DNA of 64,000 nucleotides from NCBI RefSeq assembly GCF_016591975.1, contig NZ_AP024169.1, positions 644,001 to 708,000 of the forward strand, in the 5' to 3' direction. Origin of the DNA: Anaeromicropila herbilytica (lineage in GTDB: Bacteria > Bacillota > Clostridia > Lachnospirales > Lachnospiraceae). A program made the position numbers and the translations under genes. The notes under the pieces are model-generated. The model did no database searches, was not told the origin of the DNA, and saw only the letters and a program-made list of their open reading frames with translations. Positions 53,430 to 62,102 of the stretch are shown piece by piece. Within the stretch, counting starts at the first letter, position 1. Each line of letters opens with the position of its first letter.

Positions 53430-55145
53430 ATGAAAAAAAAGCGAAATAGATTCTCTTTTTCTAAGAAATTAGTTGTTATGTTTGGAATTCCAATGCTTTG
53501 CATTGGTATCATTATTGTAATGTTAAGTTCAATATCATTAGATAAAAGTCTAAGTAAAGAAATACGGAGCGAATTAAAGATTGTATCATCTTCCCTTGAA
53601 AGTACATATTCGAACCTATATAAAGGAGATTATGTCAGGGATATGACATGGAATCTGTATAAGGGAAAAACAAAAATATCAGGTGATACTTCACTTCTTG
53701 ATTCATTGAAAAAAAAGACAGGTATAGACACAGCATTTTATTTTGAAGACAAGACAATATTAACAACACTTAAGATGGAAGCTGGTGGAAGAGCGACAGG
53801 CTTAACACTGGATAAGAGTATTTATGAACGTGTTATGAAGGGGAAGACAGTATTTATTCCAGAATTCGAGGTGCAAAAGACTACCTATTTTGGCTACTTC
53901 CAACCACTGGCTAATAAGGATGGAACTGTTGTTGGAGCTATCTTTTCAGGTAAACCTACAAATGAAGTGACATCGCAGATTAAAAATGAGGTTCAAAAGA
54001 TTGTATATCCTACAATTGCAATAATTATAGTTGCTCTTATTCTTGTGTTTGCTTTTTCTAAACGTTTATCCAATAATATGGTATTAACAAAAAAATATTT
54101 GGAAGAAGTGGCAAATGGAAAGCTTGTAAAGGGTAATGAAATAAAAGTAATAAAAAACAAAGATGAAATAGGAGATATTTATGCTATTTCCTTGCACTTG
54201 CAGGAACGCTTTAGAGTAATTGTGTCAAGAATGAAAGATTCTTCTAGTATGTTATCCACATCCTCTAATGGATTAATGCAGATGTCTCATAATATTTACA
54301 ATAGTGTTACTGAGTTAGATGATGGAATCGATATTATTGTACAAGATGCTTCAAAACAGGCAACAGAGACAACAGAGTCAGTTGAAAATATATCTCATAT
54401 TAATGAACAGATTGCATTCATTACAGCAGAAATGGAATCTATGTGTGAAACTGTTAAAAGTATGTCAATGGCAGAAAAAAGATCTTATTCCATAATGTGC
54501 AATCTGCGTGAAACTAATGAAGCAGTGATGAAAACAGTTGAGAAAATTACAGACCAGGTTGAAATAACGAATAATTCAGTTCTTATGATACAAAAAACAA
54601 TTGATATTATCCAACAAATTGCTGACGAAACAGATTTATTATCAATCAATGCAAGTATAGAAGCAGCACATGCGGGAAGTGCAGGGAAAGGCTTTTCTGT
54701 AATTGCAGAACAGATAAGCAATCTTGCCAGCTTATCCGCTGATAACGCAAAAGGCGTTGCATCAATCATTTTGAAATTAAAAAATGAATCAGGAAAAATG
54801 ATTACGGTTAGCAACGAAATTGAAAGCCAAATGGTGAATCAGAGTAATAGGATAAAGGAATCTATGGATGATTATCTGTATATGAAAAAGGGAGTAGAGA
54901 ACTCTATTACAAGCGTACAGCATATCACTGAGAAAATGGCCGAATTGGATAAATCAAAAAATATAGTATTAGAAAAAGTAAAAGGACTTTCAGATCTTTC
55001 AGATCATTTCGCAACAGCAACAGAAGCGATGAGCGATACCGTAAAATCTATAGATAAGAGAATGAAAGAATTAGAAGAAACAGCGTATCAACTGGAAGAT
55101 ATATCGAAAGAACTTAGTGGCGGGTTAGATATATTTGAATTATAA
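53430..55145 (+). CDS. methyl-accepting chemotaxis-like protein with outside Cache domain
   Basis: The 571-residue protein has membrane segments at about 14-35 and 193-212. The outside region between them resembles a single Cache sensor (TGIDTAFYFEDKTILTT, then GYFQPLANKDGTVVGAIFSG). A HAMP-like linker and a long coiled-coil signalling domain follow. The hairpin tip near residue 400 reads ETDLLSINASIEAAHAGSAG, which departs from the canonical QTNLLALNAAIEAARAGE. It is the last gene of transporter operon 2, so it probably senses the same sugar or a transporter state. Whether it couples to CheA is uncertain. Confidence 0.87.
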   Translation: MKKKRNRFSFSKKLVVMFGIPMLCIGIIIVMLSSISLDKSLSKEIRSELKIVSSSLESTYSNLYKGDYVRDMTWNLYKGKTKISGDTSLLDSLKKKTGIDTAFYFEDKTILTTLKMEAGGRATGLTLDKSIYERVMKGKTVFIPEFEVQKTTYFGYFQPLANKDGTVVGAIFSGKPTNEVTSQIKNEVQKIVYPTIAIIIVALILVFAFSKRLSNNMVLTKKYLEEVANGKLVKGNEIKVIKNKDEIGDIYAISLHLQERFRVIVSRMKDSSSMLSTSSNGLMQMSHNIYNSVTELDDGIDIIVQDASKQATETTESVENISHINEQIAFITAEMESMCETVKSMSMAEKRSYSIMCNLRETNEAVMKTVEKITDQVEITNNSVLMIQKTIDIIQQIADETDLLSINASIEAAHAGSAGKGFSVIAEQISNLASLSADNAKGVASIILKLKNESGKMITVSNEIESQMVNQSNRIKESMDDYLYMKKGVENSITSVQHITEKMAELDKSKNIVLEKVKGLSDLSDHFATATEAMSDTVKSIDKRMKELEETAYQLEDISKELSGGLDIFEL

Positions 55146-55231
55146 TATGGAAGTAGAAATCATATGTGTCCATTTAGATAATATACTACTCAGTAAATTA
55201 GAAAAATGAAAAATTAAAAATTAAATTTTAG

Positions 55232-55265
55232 ATCTCCAGTCATAAGTTTTGACTGGAGATATTTT
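55232..55265 (+). terminator. terminator of transporter operon 2
   Basis: Perfect 11-bp arms (55232-55242 and 55250-55260) with a 7-base loop and T-rich tail. Apart from this and the next hairpin, the 331-base gap 55146-55476 shows no gene. Confidence 0.85.
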
Positions 55266-55440
55266 AATATACTTAATTAATATATATATTTAGGGTTATT
55301 TACATTTTTCAATTTAAGAAATGTGTAAGATAGTAAAAAGCATCTTGCATCTTTATTTTGATGCTGTTACATGTTAAAAAAGTTGACTGAGTTACTTAGG
55401 AATGGTAAGATTTCGGAGAATGATACTAGTGTAAAATAAT

Positions 55441-55471
55441 AACTCCTCACTCGTATCGAATGTGAGGAGTT
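55441..55471 (-). terminator. terminator of the CMD gene
   Basis: Perfect 10-bp arms (55441-55450 and 55462-55471) just downstream of the minus-strand gene, with ATTATTTT following on that strand. Confidence 0.75.
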
Positions 55472-55476
55472 TCTGT

Positions 55477-55860
55477 TTATACTGTGAGGTTACGCTCCTT
55501 AAATACTTTTTTTGCAGTGAAAATCGCATTCAAGACTCTAGGAAAACCAGTATATGGTAAGCATTGGAGAAAGCTCTCTACAATTTTAATCGGGTCTATT
55601 CCTGTATTTAATGCTCCATTGATATGTACTTCGAGTTGTGGCTCACAACCACCAGCAGTGAGTAGACTAACAATTGTAATCATTTCTCTTTCTTGCAGAG
55701 ATAAAATCGGTCTTGAATAGATGTCACCAAAGGCGAACTCGATGATATATTTTCCTAAATCTGGTGAGATATCATCTAGTGATTCAATTACTGCATCACC
55801 ACCTTTTCCATCAACAGATTTTAAATTATGTATTCCTTTCGTATAACGTATATTATCCAT
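55477..55860 (-). CDS. carboxymuconolactone decarboxylase (CMD) family protein
   Basis: The 127-residue protein shows the CMD/AhpD-like helical core: SLQEREMITIVSLLTAGGCE, PQLEVHINGALNTG and FLQCLPYTGFPRVLNA. The position usually occupied by a CxxC redox pair in AhpD is not a pair here, so a peroxidase role is doubtful. Many such small proteins in Firmicutes are of unknown substrate. It is divergent from a MerR gene and has a MerR-type long-spacer promoter, which places it with the redox genes at 7-11 kb. Confidence 0.85.
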   Translation of the reverse strand: MDNIRYTKGIHNLKSVDGKGGDAVIESLDDISPDLGKYIIEFAFGDIYSRPILSLQEREMITIVSLLTAGGCEPQLEVHINGALNTGIDPIKIVESFLQCLPYTGFPRVLNAIFTAKKVFKERNLTV

Positions 55861-55890
55861 AAAAATGCCTCCTATATATTTGATATTTGA

Positions 55891-55921
55891 AGAATATCAC
55901 TTCAAGTATGGTTGAGGTCAA
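55891..55921 (-). promoter_or_regulatory. MerR-type long-spacer promoter for the CMD gene
   Basis: On the minus strand TTGACC (55921-55916) and TATTCT (55896-55891) are 19 bp apart, the same geometry as the three promoters at 7.0, 9.0 and 9.8 kb. Confidence 0.65.
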
Positions 55922-55957
55922 TGAACAAATTGTTAACAATGATAAAAGAGGTGCAAT

Positions 55958-56305
55958 ATGATAATAGGTGAATTTTCTGAGAAAACTGGTATAAGCTGTT
56001 CCGCATTGAGATACTATGAGGAAAAAGGATTGATACATGTAGAGAGGGATTTTGCAAATAGAAGATTATATGATGATAAAGATATAGAGTGGGTGAAATT
56101 TTTACAGCGACTTAAGAATACAGGAATGTCTCTAAAAGACATGAAACGATACTCCGATTTAAGGTATGAGGGAGATTCCACAATTTCTGAACGACTTAAA
56201 ATATTGCAAGTCCATGAGAACTACGTTGAGGAGCAAAGAAAGCTTTGGGAAGAGTATTCAAAGAATCTAAAGGATAAAATTGAGTGGTACAAAGAGCAAC
56301 TATGA
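55958..56305 (+). CDS. MerR family transcriptional regulator
   Basis: The 115-residue protein has the MerR winged helix (IGEFSEKTGISCSALRYYEE, then KGLIHVER) and a C-terminal coiled coil. It is shorter than the two MerR proteins at 8.6 and 9.8 kb. GAGGTG precedes ATG 55958. It is divergent from the CMD gene, whose promoter it most likely activates, and is followed after 48 bases by an FMN reductase gene. Confidence 0.9.
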   Translation: MIIGEFSEKTGISCSALRYYEEKGLIHVERDFANRRLYDDKDIEWVKFLQRLKNTGMSLKDMKRYSDLRYEGDSTISERLKILQVHENYVEEQRKLWEEYSKNLKDKIEWYKEQL

Positions 56306-56353
56306 TTATGAAAGGTATTTGAAATATATCAAAATAGAGAGGATTATATTGAA

Positions 56354-56932
56354 ATGAAAGTACTTGGCATAAATGGAAGTGCAAGAAAAAATGGTAACAC
56401 AGCATTAATTATGAATATGGTATTTGAAGAACTTGAAAAGAATGAAATTGAGACTGAATTAATACAATTTGGTAAAAATATTATTCAACCATGTAAGGGG
56501 TGTTTTGTATGCAAAGGAAAGAAAGAATGTATTATTCATAACGATATATTTGAAGATTGCTTTCAAAAAATGGTGGAAGCAGATGGGATTCTTCTTGGTT
56601 CCCCAGTGTATTCAGCAGATATTTCCGCGAACATGAAAGCCTTTTTAGAACGTGCAGGAGTAGTAGTGGCTACAAACCCAGGATTATTAAAATATAAAGT
56701 GGGTGCTTCCGTAGCAGCTGTGCGTAGAGGGGGAGGTCTGAATGCCATAGATACAATGAACCATTTTCTACTGAATAAAGAAGTTTTTATAGCGGGATCT
56801 ACTTACTGGAATATGGTTTATGGAAAAGATGTAGGTGATGTTCTTAGTGATGAAGAAGGAATCCGAAATATGCATAATTTAGGTACAAATATTGCTTGGT
56901 TATTAAAAAAATTAAATGGATACATAGTTTAG
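56354..56932 (+). CDS. NAD(P)H-dependent FMN reductase / iron-sulfur flavoprotein-like
   Basis: A flavodoxin-like fold of 192 residues: the phosphate loop GINGSARKNGNT, GSPVYSADISANMKAFLERAG for the flavin, and a cysteine cluster PCKGCFVCKGKKEC. Related iron-sulfur flavoproteins use such cysteines for a cluster, while others lack it. The enzyme would pass electrons from NAD(P)H to quinones or other acceptors. GAGG is about a dozen bases before ATG 56354. Its stop codon lies inside an exceptionally long terminator stem. Confidence 0.88.
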   Translation: MKVLGINGSARKNGNTALIMNMVFEELEKNEIETELIQFGKNIIQPCKGCFVCKGKKECIIHNDIFEDCFQKMVEADGILLGSPVYSADISANMKAFLERAGVVVATNPGLLKYKVGASVAAVRRGGGLNAIDTMNHFLLNKEVFIAGSTYWNMVYGKDVGDVLSDEEGIRNMHNLGTNIAWLLKKLNGYIV

Positions 56933-56994
56933 TCTTATATTTATAAAGAGGAGTCGTTTGGAACGGCTCCTCTTTATAAATATAAGACTAAACT
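56926..56994. terminator. 33-bp fully paired hairpin over the stop codon
   Basis: Arms 56926-56958 and 56962-56994 pair along all 33 positions (one G-U) with loop TGG. It includes the stop codon at 56930-56932. Likely a bidirectional terminator. Confidence 0.85.
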
Positions 56995-57117
56995 ATTTTC
57001 GAAATGGGTTTGTTGGTTCAGAATGTAGTGAATTCCATGTAATAGAGACTGCAATAATACAATCAGTTTAAGCTGAAATATGCAGGTGTTATTTATTCAA
57101 CTTGTACTATTTATATT

Positions 57118-58125
57118 CTAACGATCAAGGGTTGTTCCGCCGTATTCATAAGTGACTGGTAGTAGGGTCAATGTTGGAATAGGATCGTTTTCCGCATTCA
57201 GAATCATCTTCACACACTTTTTAGCAAGATCTTGCAAAGGCTGACGTATGGTTGAGACAATATATTCGTCAGATGGATAGAATTTCTTTGTACCATCAAA
57301 TCCAATAACCTGAACGTCTTCAGGAACGGAGTAGCAGAGGTCTTTTAGAACACGGATAGCGATGCAGGCATGATAATCTGTATTCGCAAAAATACCATCA
57401 AAATCAAGCTTATGTAGTTCTTTGTTCTGATGTTCTGTAATGAATTGAAAGATAGAATTATAGCAATCTCTGTTGTCAGCTTCGTAAAGATACACTGGCT
57501 CTATATGATATTTATTACAAGCAGCCATATACCCATCGAAACGTTTGTCTGCTTCACCAGGAAACATAGAGTGGAAACCAATAAAAATGGGATTTTTACA
57601 TCCTAATTCATATAATTTGTCAATTGCAAGATGGCCTCCTGCAAAATTGTCGGATGAGATTCGTGGAATGTTTCTGTTTTCGAAATATCGGTCAAATACA
57701 ATAAGCGGTATGCTTTCTGGAACTTGATTGCTGATATCAGAGTATGTTAGTGCAATGATACCATCAGTTTTACTCTGGGATGCTAATGATATATAGTCGA
57801 TTTCTTTTTCTGGAATTCCATTGGAACAACATAAAATAAGTTTTCGCTCATGTAAGTAAGCCTGTTGTTCAATTTCATACGCAAAGTTTGCATAAAACGA
57901 TAGCGTAAGAGAAGGAATAATTAAAGTTAAGGTCTTAGTTTGCGAGGTTTTAAGGCCTCGTGCGTAAGTATTTACCTGATAGTTTAGTTTTTTAATTGCA
58001 GTTTCAACTTTACTTTTGTATGGCTCTCCTACGGGTAGACCATTAATTACTTTTGAAACGGTTCCGAGAGCTACACCTGCTTCCTTTGCGACATCTTTCA
58101 TAGTAGGTGCTGAATTTTTTATCAT
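57118..58125 (-). CDS. LacI family repressor of the fructan/sucrose operon
   Basis: The 335-residue protein begins with the LacI helix-turn-helix (TMKDVAKEAGVALGTVSKVI) and hinge (NYQVNTYARGL), followed by a periplasmic-binding-like effector domain (LTLIIPSLTLSFYANFAYEIE to VIGFDGTKKFYP). It is divergent from the permease operon. Palindromes of the TGAAACGTTTCA type lie on both promoters, which fits repression of the operon and of itself. The inducer is probably a sucrose or fructo-oligosaccharide derivative. Confidence 0.93.
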   Translation of the reverse strand: MIKNSAPTMKDVAKEAGVALGTVSKVINGLPVGEPYKSKVETAIKKLNYQVNTYARGLKTSQTKTLTLIIPSLTLSFYANFAYEIEQQAYLHERKLILCCSNGIPEKEIDYISLASQSKTDGIIALTYSDISNQVPESIPLIVFDRYFENRNIPRISSDNFAGGHLAIDKLYELGCKNPIFIGFHSMFPGEADKRFDGYMAACNKYHIEPVYLYEADNRDCYNSIFQFITEHQNKELHKLDFDGIFANTDYHACIAIRVLKDLCYSVPEDVQVIGFDGTKKFYPSDEYIVSTIRQPLQDLAKKCVKMILNAENDPIPTLTLLPVTYEYGGTTLDR

Positions 58126-58328
58126 TTTAATCCTCCATTAACATATAATCAATGCTTAGCCCTTATTATAAAAGGCTTTCAGACAAGTCAATTTAAATCT
58201 GCGTTAGCAATAGTTCGTTCTAATTATGTGATGTTATCACTCTATATATAAATATACAACTGATCGATAAATAGTCAAGCAATATAGTAACTACTGATAA
58301 TATGTGTAATTACTGTGTATATTTATAT

Positions 58329-58357
58329 ATTATACAGTGCACGTGCAACGTTTCATA
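58329..58357 (-). promoter_or_regulatory. lacI promoter with operator-like site
   Basis: On the minus strand TATGAA (58357-58352) and TATAAT (58334-58329) are 17 bp apart. TGCAACGTTTCA (58344-58355), one mismatch from the operator at 58476, overlaps the -35 box. Confidence 0.6.
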
Positions 58358-58431
58358 TATACAAATATCACAAAAAAGAAAGAAAATAATGTGTAAAAGT
58401 TATAAAAATGCTAAAAGAATAATAAATTATA

Positions 58432-58487
58432 TTGACTTTTTATCCTTTTGACCGTATTGTAAATATATCACTGGATGAAACGTTTCA
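58432..58487 (+). promoter_or_regulatory. fructan operon promoter with LacI operator
   Basis: TTGACT (58432-58437) and TATTGT (58455-58460) are 17 bp apart, and the perfect 12-bp palindrome TGAAACGTTTCA (58476-58487) lies just past the expected transcription start. The rest of the 58126-58514 gap is AT-rich without a gene. The palindrome also resembles a catabolite-response element, so CcpA binding is an alternative. Confidence 0.75.
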
Positions 58488-58514
58488 CAGAACTTAAAAG
58501 GGAGATGAAGAAGA

Positions 58515-59465
58515 ATGAAAGGCACTAGAGATAATACAAAAGCTATTACCCAGAAGGGAAGACCACTATGGAAGAGAATGTTATCCTGTAGGGAATTGTA
58601 TCTATTGTTACTTCCCGGAATTATTGTAACAATTATTTATAAATACATACCAATGTACGGGGTACAGATTGCATTTCGTGATTACAATCCAACAATGGGA
58701 TTTTCAGGAAGTCCATGGGTGGGATTGAAGTGGTTTCATAAGTTCTTTACAAATTATAAGAGTATGGACATGATTCGTAATACGGTGCTCTTAAGTTTAT
58801 ATACAATATTGTGGACTTTCCCAATACCAATTATTCTGTCACTGATTATGAATCAGTTAAGGTTTAAACGCTTTAAGAATGTGGCACAGACAATTCTTTA
58901 TGCACCACATTTTGTTTCAATCATGATTGTCTGCGGTATGTTACGTATCTTTCTATCACCATATGGCGGCTTGATTACATCAATTGTTTCTGCATTAGGA
59001 GGACACTCATCAGTCGGACTTTTGGATCAAGCGGAGAATTTCAGGAGTATTTACATTGCATCGGCTATTTGGCAGGATGCAGGTTGGGGAATGATTATCT
59101 ATATGGCGACACTTTCAAGTGTTGATGCATCCTTACATGAAGCGGCAAAAGTGGATGGAGCGAATACTTGGCAGAGAATTATGAAAATTGACTTTCCAGC
59201 GTTAGTGCCAATGATAATGATTCAGTTGATTATGTCATTCGGAAGTTTGATGAATGTTGGATTTGAGAAAGCATTTTTGTTACAGACGGATTTGAATACT
59301 GCTACATCAGAAATTATAGCAACTTATGTATATGAGCAGGGAATGCTGAAATCCATGTACAGTTTTTCAACGGCAGTTGGTCTGTTTAACACCGTTGTAA
59401 ACATTATTCTTCTGATTATAGTGAATAAAATTGCGAAAAAAACAGCAGACATTAGTTTTATTTAA
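58515..59465 (+). CDS. carbohydrate ABC permease, LplB-type
   Basis: The 316-residue protein has six hydrophobic segments and the EAA loop HEAAKVDGANTWQRIMKIDF. The N-terminal LLLPGIIVTIIYKYIPMYGVQIAFRDY pattern (here split by the membrane) marks the LplB group that pairs with YtcP permeases and large lipoproteins. GGGAG precedes ATG 58515. It is first in the operon and no ATPase gene is nearby. Confidence 0.92.
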   Translation: MKGTRDNTKAITQKGRPLWKRMLSCRELYLLLLPGIIVTIIYKYIPMYGVQIAFRDYNPTMGFSGSPWVGLKWFHKFFTNYKSMDMIRNTVLLSLYTILWTFPIPIILSLIMNQLRFKRFKNVAQTILYAPHFVSIMIVCGMLRIFLSPYGGLITSIVSALGGHSSVGLLDQAENFRSIYIASAIWQDAGWGMIIYMATLSSVDASLHEAAKVDGANTWQRIMKIDFPALVPMIMIQLIMSFGSLMNVGFEKAFLLQTDLNTATSEIIATYVYEQGMLKSMYSFSTAVGLFNTVVNIILLIIVNKIAKKTADISFI

Positions 59466-59483
59466 GGAAAGGGGAAAACATAG

Positions 59484-60395
59484 ATGCATATGAAAAAGAA
59501 TAAGAGCAAAAGCGTGGTGCATGGATCGGATCGTGTCATAGAAATTGTGATGCTCTTAGTGATTATTGTATTTTTGATTATTGTACTATATCCATTATAT
59601 TATGTTGTGGTTGCTTCAGTTTCCAATCCCTATGATGTGTATGCTGGGAAGACATTTCTCTTTCCTTCTGGATTTACACTTGAAGGATATATGAGAGTCT
59701 TTAAAGAAAAGGCAATTGCTACAGGCTATCTGAACAGTATTATTTATACCGTACTTGGAACAGTAATATCAACAGCTTTAGTAGTTATGACGGCATATCC
59801 ACTATCAAGAAAAGAGCTGCCTGGCAAAAAAGCTATCATGATCTTCTTTATTATTACCATGTATTTTTCGGGCGGGTTGATTCCAACATATCTGGTTGTT
59901 GCGAAAACAGGTTTGCTAAACACAGTCTGGGCATTAATTCTTCCAGGTGGAGTGTCAGTGTTTAACGTAATTGTTGCTAGAACGTATTTTGAAGGCAGCA
60001 TACCACAGGAGATGTATGAAGCAGCTGATATTGATGGCTGTGGAAATATGAAGACTTTTTTGAAAATTGTACTTCCGTTGTCAAAACCAATTATAGCGGT
60101 AATGGTCATTTTTGCCATGGTTGCGTTTTGGAATGATTGGTTTACTTCGCTGATTTATATGAGTGATAAGAATAAATATCCATTACAACTGGCGTTAAGA
60201 CAGATTCTGATCCAGAGCCAAGCCTCAGCCAATGCCATGAGTGGAATGGATGGAGGATATGCAGAAGCAAATCGTATTACAGAATTGATAAAATTTGCAT
60301 CGATGGTAGTTGGCGCTGTACCAATGTTGATTGCATATCCGTTTGTTCAGAAATATTTTGAAAAGGGCTTAATGGTCGGTGCTGTTAAGGGCTGA
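59484..60395 (+). CDS. carbohydrate ABC permease, YtcP-type
   Basis: The 303-residue protein has six hydrophobic segments, YVVVASVSNPYDVYAG in the first outside loop, EAA loop YEAADIDGCGNMKTFLKIVL and the C-terminal KGLMVGAVKG. It follows LplB by 18 bases and precedes the lipoprotein gene, the standard order for this transporter class. Confidence 0.92.
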   Translation: MHMKKNKSKSVVHGSDRVIEIVMLLVIIVFLIIVLYPLYYVVVASVSNPYDVYAGKTFLFPSGFTLEGYMRVFKEKAIATGYLNSIIYTVLGTVISTALVVMTAYPLSRKELPGKKAIMIFFIITMYFSGGLIPTYLVVAKTGLLNTVWALILPGGVSVFNVIVARTYFEGSIPQEMYEAADIDGCGNMKTFLKIVLPLSKPIIAVMVIFAMVAFWNDWFTSLIYMSDKNKYPLQLALRQILIQSQASANAMSGMDGGYAEANRITELIKFASMVVGAVPMLIAYPFVQKYFEKGLMVGAVKG

Positions 60396-60460
60396 TCAAT
60401 GAACCATATATATACTACTTTGAGATGAGATATTGTATTGTTAAGAAAAGGAGAGCTAGT

Positions 60461-62059
60461 ATGAAAAAGAGAATGAGTAAAGCAGTGAGTATACTGCTAG
60501 TAGCAACTATGGTTATGGGGATGACCGCTTGCGGGAAAAAAGAAGAAACAAAGGTTGATAAGAATGTAAAGAAATTCGAGATATTTGCAGGTATCAGTGC
60601 ATTGTCTCCAGATAACGCTGATAAACCAATTATCCAGCAAATGAATAAAGCAATGGGGGTAACCATTGATTGGAACTGTATCTCTGGAGATACACTGACA
60701 GAGAAGAAGAATCTTGTGTTGAATTCAGGTACCGATATGCCAGATGCATTCATGGGAGCCTCTTTATCAGATAGTGAGATTATTACCAATGGCAGCAATG
60801 GTGTATTTATTCCATTGGAGAAATATATCAATGAAGATACCATGCCAAATCTAAGCAAATTGGTTAAAGAACGTCCAGATCTACTTGCAACCTGTACGAT
60901 GCCTGATGGTCATATCTACACCTTGCCGACAATTTCGGAGATGGGATTTAAGTATTCAGATGGAAATGATTATTATATTGGAGCGATTCCACAGTTTATG
61001 GGAATTAATAAAAAATGGCTGAAAGCAGTAGGAATGAAGATGCCGACTACGATTGATGAATTACATGATGTTCTAGTTGCATTCAAGGAAAAGGATTGTA
61101 ATGGAAATGGTGATCCAAATGATGAAATTCCATTATCCTTTGAATGGGGACATTGGTGCGCTGGTATGACAACCTTATTCTCTGCATTTGGATTTACAGA
61201 TTATAATGCTGACCACCGTGCAATTAAGAATGGTAAAGTATATTTTCAGGCTAGTACTGAAAATTATAAAAAAGCAATGGAATATTTTCATCAGTGGTAC
61301 AAAGAAGGGCTGATTGATATAGAAAGCTTTTCACAAGATGACAGCCAGTATATTGCAAAGGGTTCAGGAAAAGATGAAAAATTAGGTGTATTTTCTTGGT
61401 GGGAGATTCCAGAGGTGGCTGGAAAGCATGCGGATGAATATGAATATCTTACATTTTTATCTGGAAAAGATGGAACATTAGGTGTTAATCTGAATGAACA
61501 AGGTACAACAGGACATGACCGTTTTGCAGTTACTAGTAACTGTAAGAATCCAGAACTTTTGATGAAATGGATTGATCAGGCTTATGATCCAGTATTAAGT
61601 ATGCAGATTATTTATGGACCAATCGGCAAATATTTTGAGTCAAAGCCAGATAAGAATGGTGTATATGTGGAGACAAAAGATGCTGGTGGAGATCTTAAAG
61701 CTAAAACAGAATTATGGGCACCAAATAGACAGTTAAGTACTGATTTCGGTAAGTATTATTACATGGAAGATAGAGCAAAGAAAAGATTAGATGATACGGC
61801 AAATATCTGGTTTAAAAATGTGAAAAATTTTGAATATTACCCAAGTGTTGTTTATTCCTTAGAGGAAACAGAGACCATTAATAACAATATAAGTGACATC
61901 AAAGATTATGTATCCGAAACATCAGCAAATTGGATTATTAAGGGCGGAGTTGAGGAAGGATGGGATACTTATATCAACCAGTTAAATAGTATGGGTGTAA
62001 ATGATGTAGTAGCCGCATGGCAGTCAGCTTATGACCGTTATCAAAAAGAAACAAAATAG
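60461..62059 (+). CDS. substrate-binding lipoprotein (LipO-like) for fructans
   Basis: A lipoprotein signal with lipobox MTAC (Cys at residue 26) is followed by a large family 1 binding domain of about 500 residues. GGAG supports ATG 60461; the upstream in-frame ATG 60425 would add twelve residues before the signal peptide and is rejected. It lies between the permease pair and the GH32 gene, so sucrose or fructo-oligosaccharides are the likely ligands. Confidence 0.92.
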   Translation: MKKRMSKAVSILLVATMVMGMTACGKKEETKVDKNVKKFEIFAGISALSPDNADKPIIQQMNKAMGVTIDWNCISGDTLTEKKNLVLNSGTDMPDAFMGASLSDSEIITNGSNGVFIPLEKYINEDTMPNLSKLVKERPDLLATCTMPDGHIYTLPTISEMGFKYSDGNDYYIGAIPQFMGINKKWLKAVGMKMPTTIDELHDVLVAFKEKDCNGNGDPNDEIPLSFEWGHWCAGMTTLFSAFGFTDYNADHRAIKNGKVYFQASTENYKKAMEYFHQWYKEGLIDIESFSQDDSQYIAKGSGKDEKLGVFSWWEIPEVAGKHADEYEYLTFLSGKDGTLGVNLNEQGTTGHDRFAVTSNCKNPELLMKWIDQAYDPVLSMQIIYGPIGKYFESKPDKNGVYVETKDAGGDLKAKTELWAPNRQLSTDFGKYYYMEDRAKKRLDDTANIWFKNVKNFEYYPSVVYSLEETETINNNISDIKDYVSETSANWIIKGGVEEGWDTYINQLNSMGVNDVVAAWQSAYDRYQKETK

Positions 62060-62102
62060 AAAAGCTATGTTATTACAAAGCGAGTAGGAAAATGGAGTTA
62101 AC

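Noticed and set aside
5119..55335. Shared 14-base string ATGTGTAAGATAGT at about 5119 and 55321
   Set aside because: Surroundings do not match and the string is A-T rich; probably chance.
55484..55720. Plus-strand frame inside the CMD gene
   Set aside because: It is antisense to a well-supported gene and shows no family features or ribosome site.
60425..60460. Longer start for the fructan lipoprotein
   Set aside because: It adds residues before the signal peptide and covers the ribosome site of ATG 60461.
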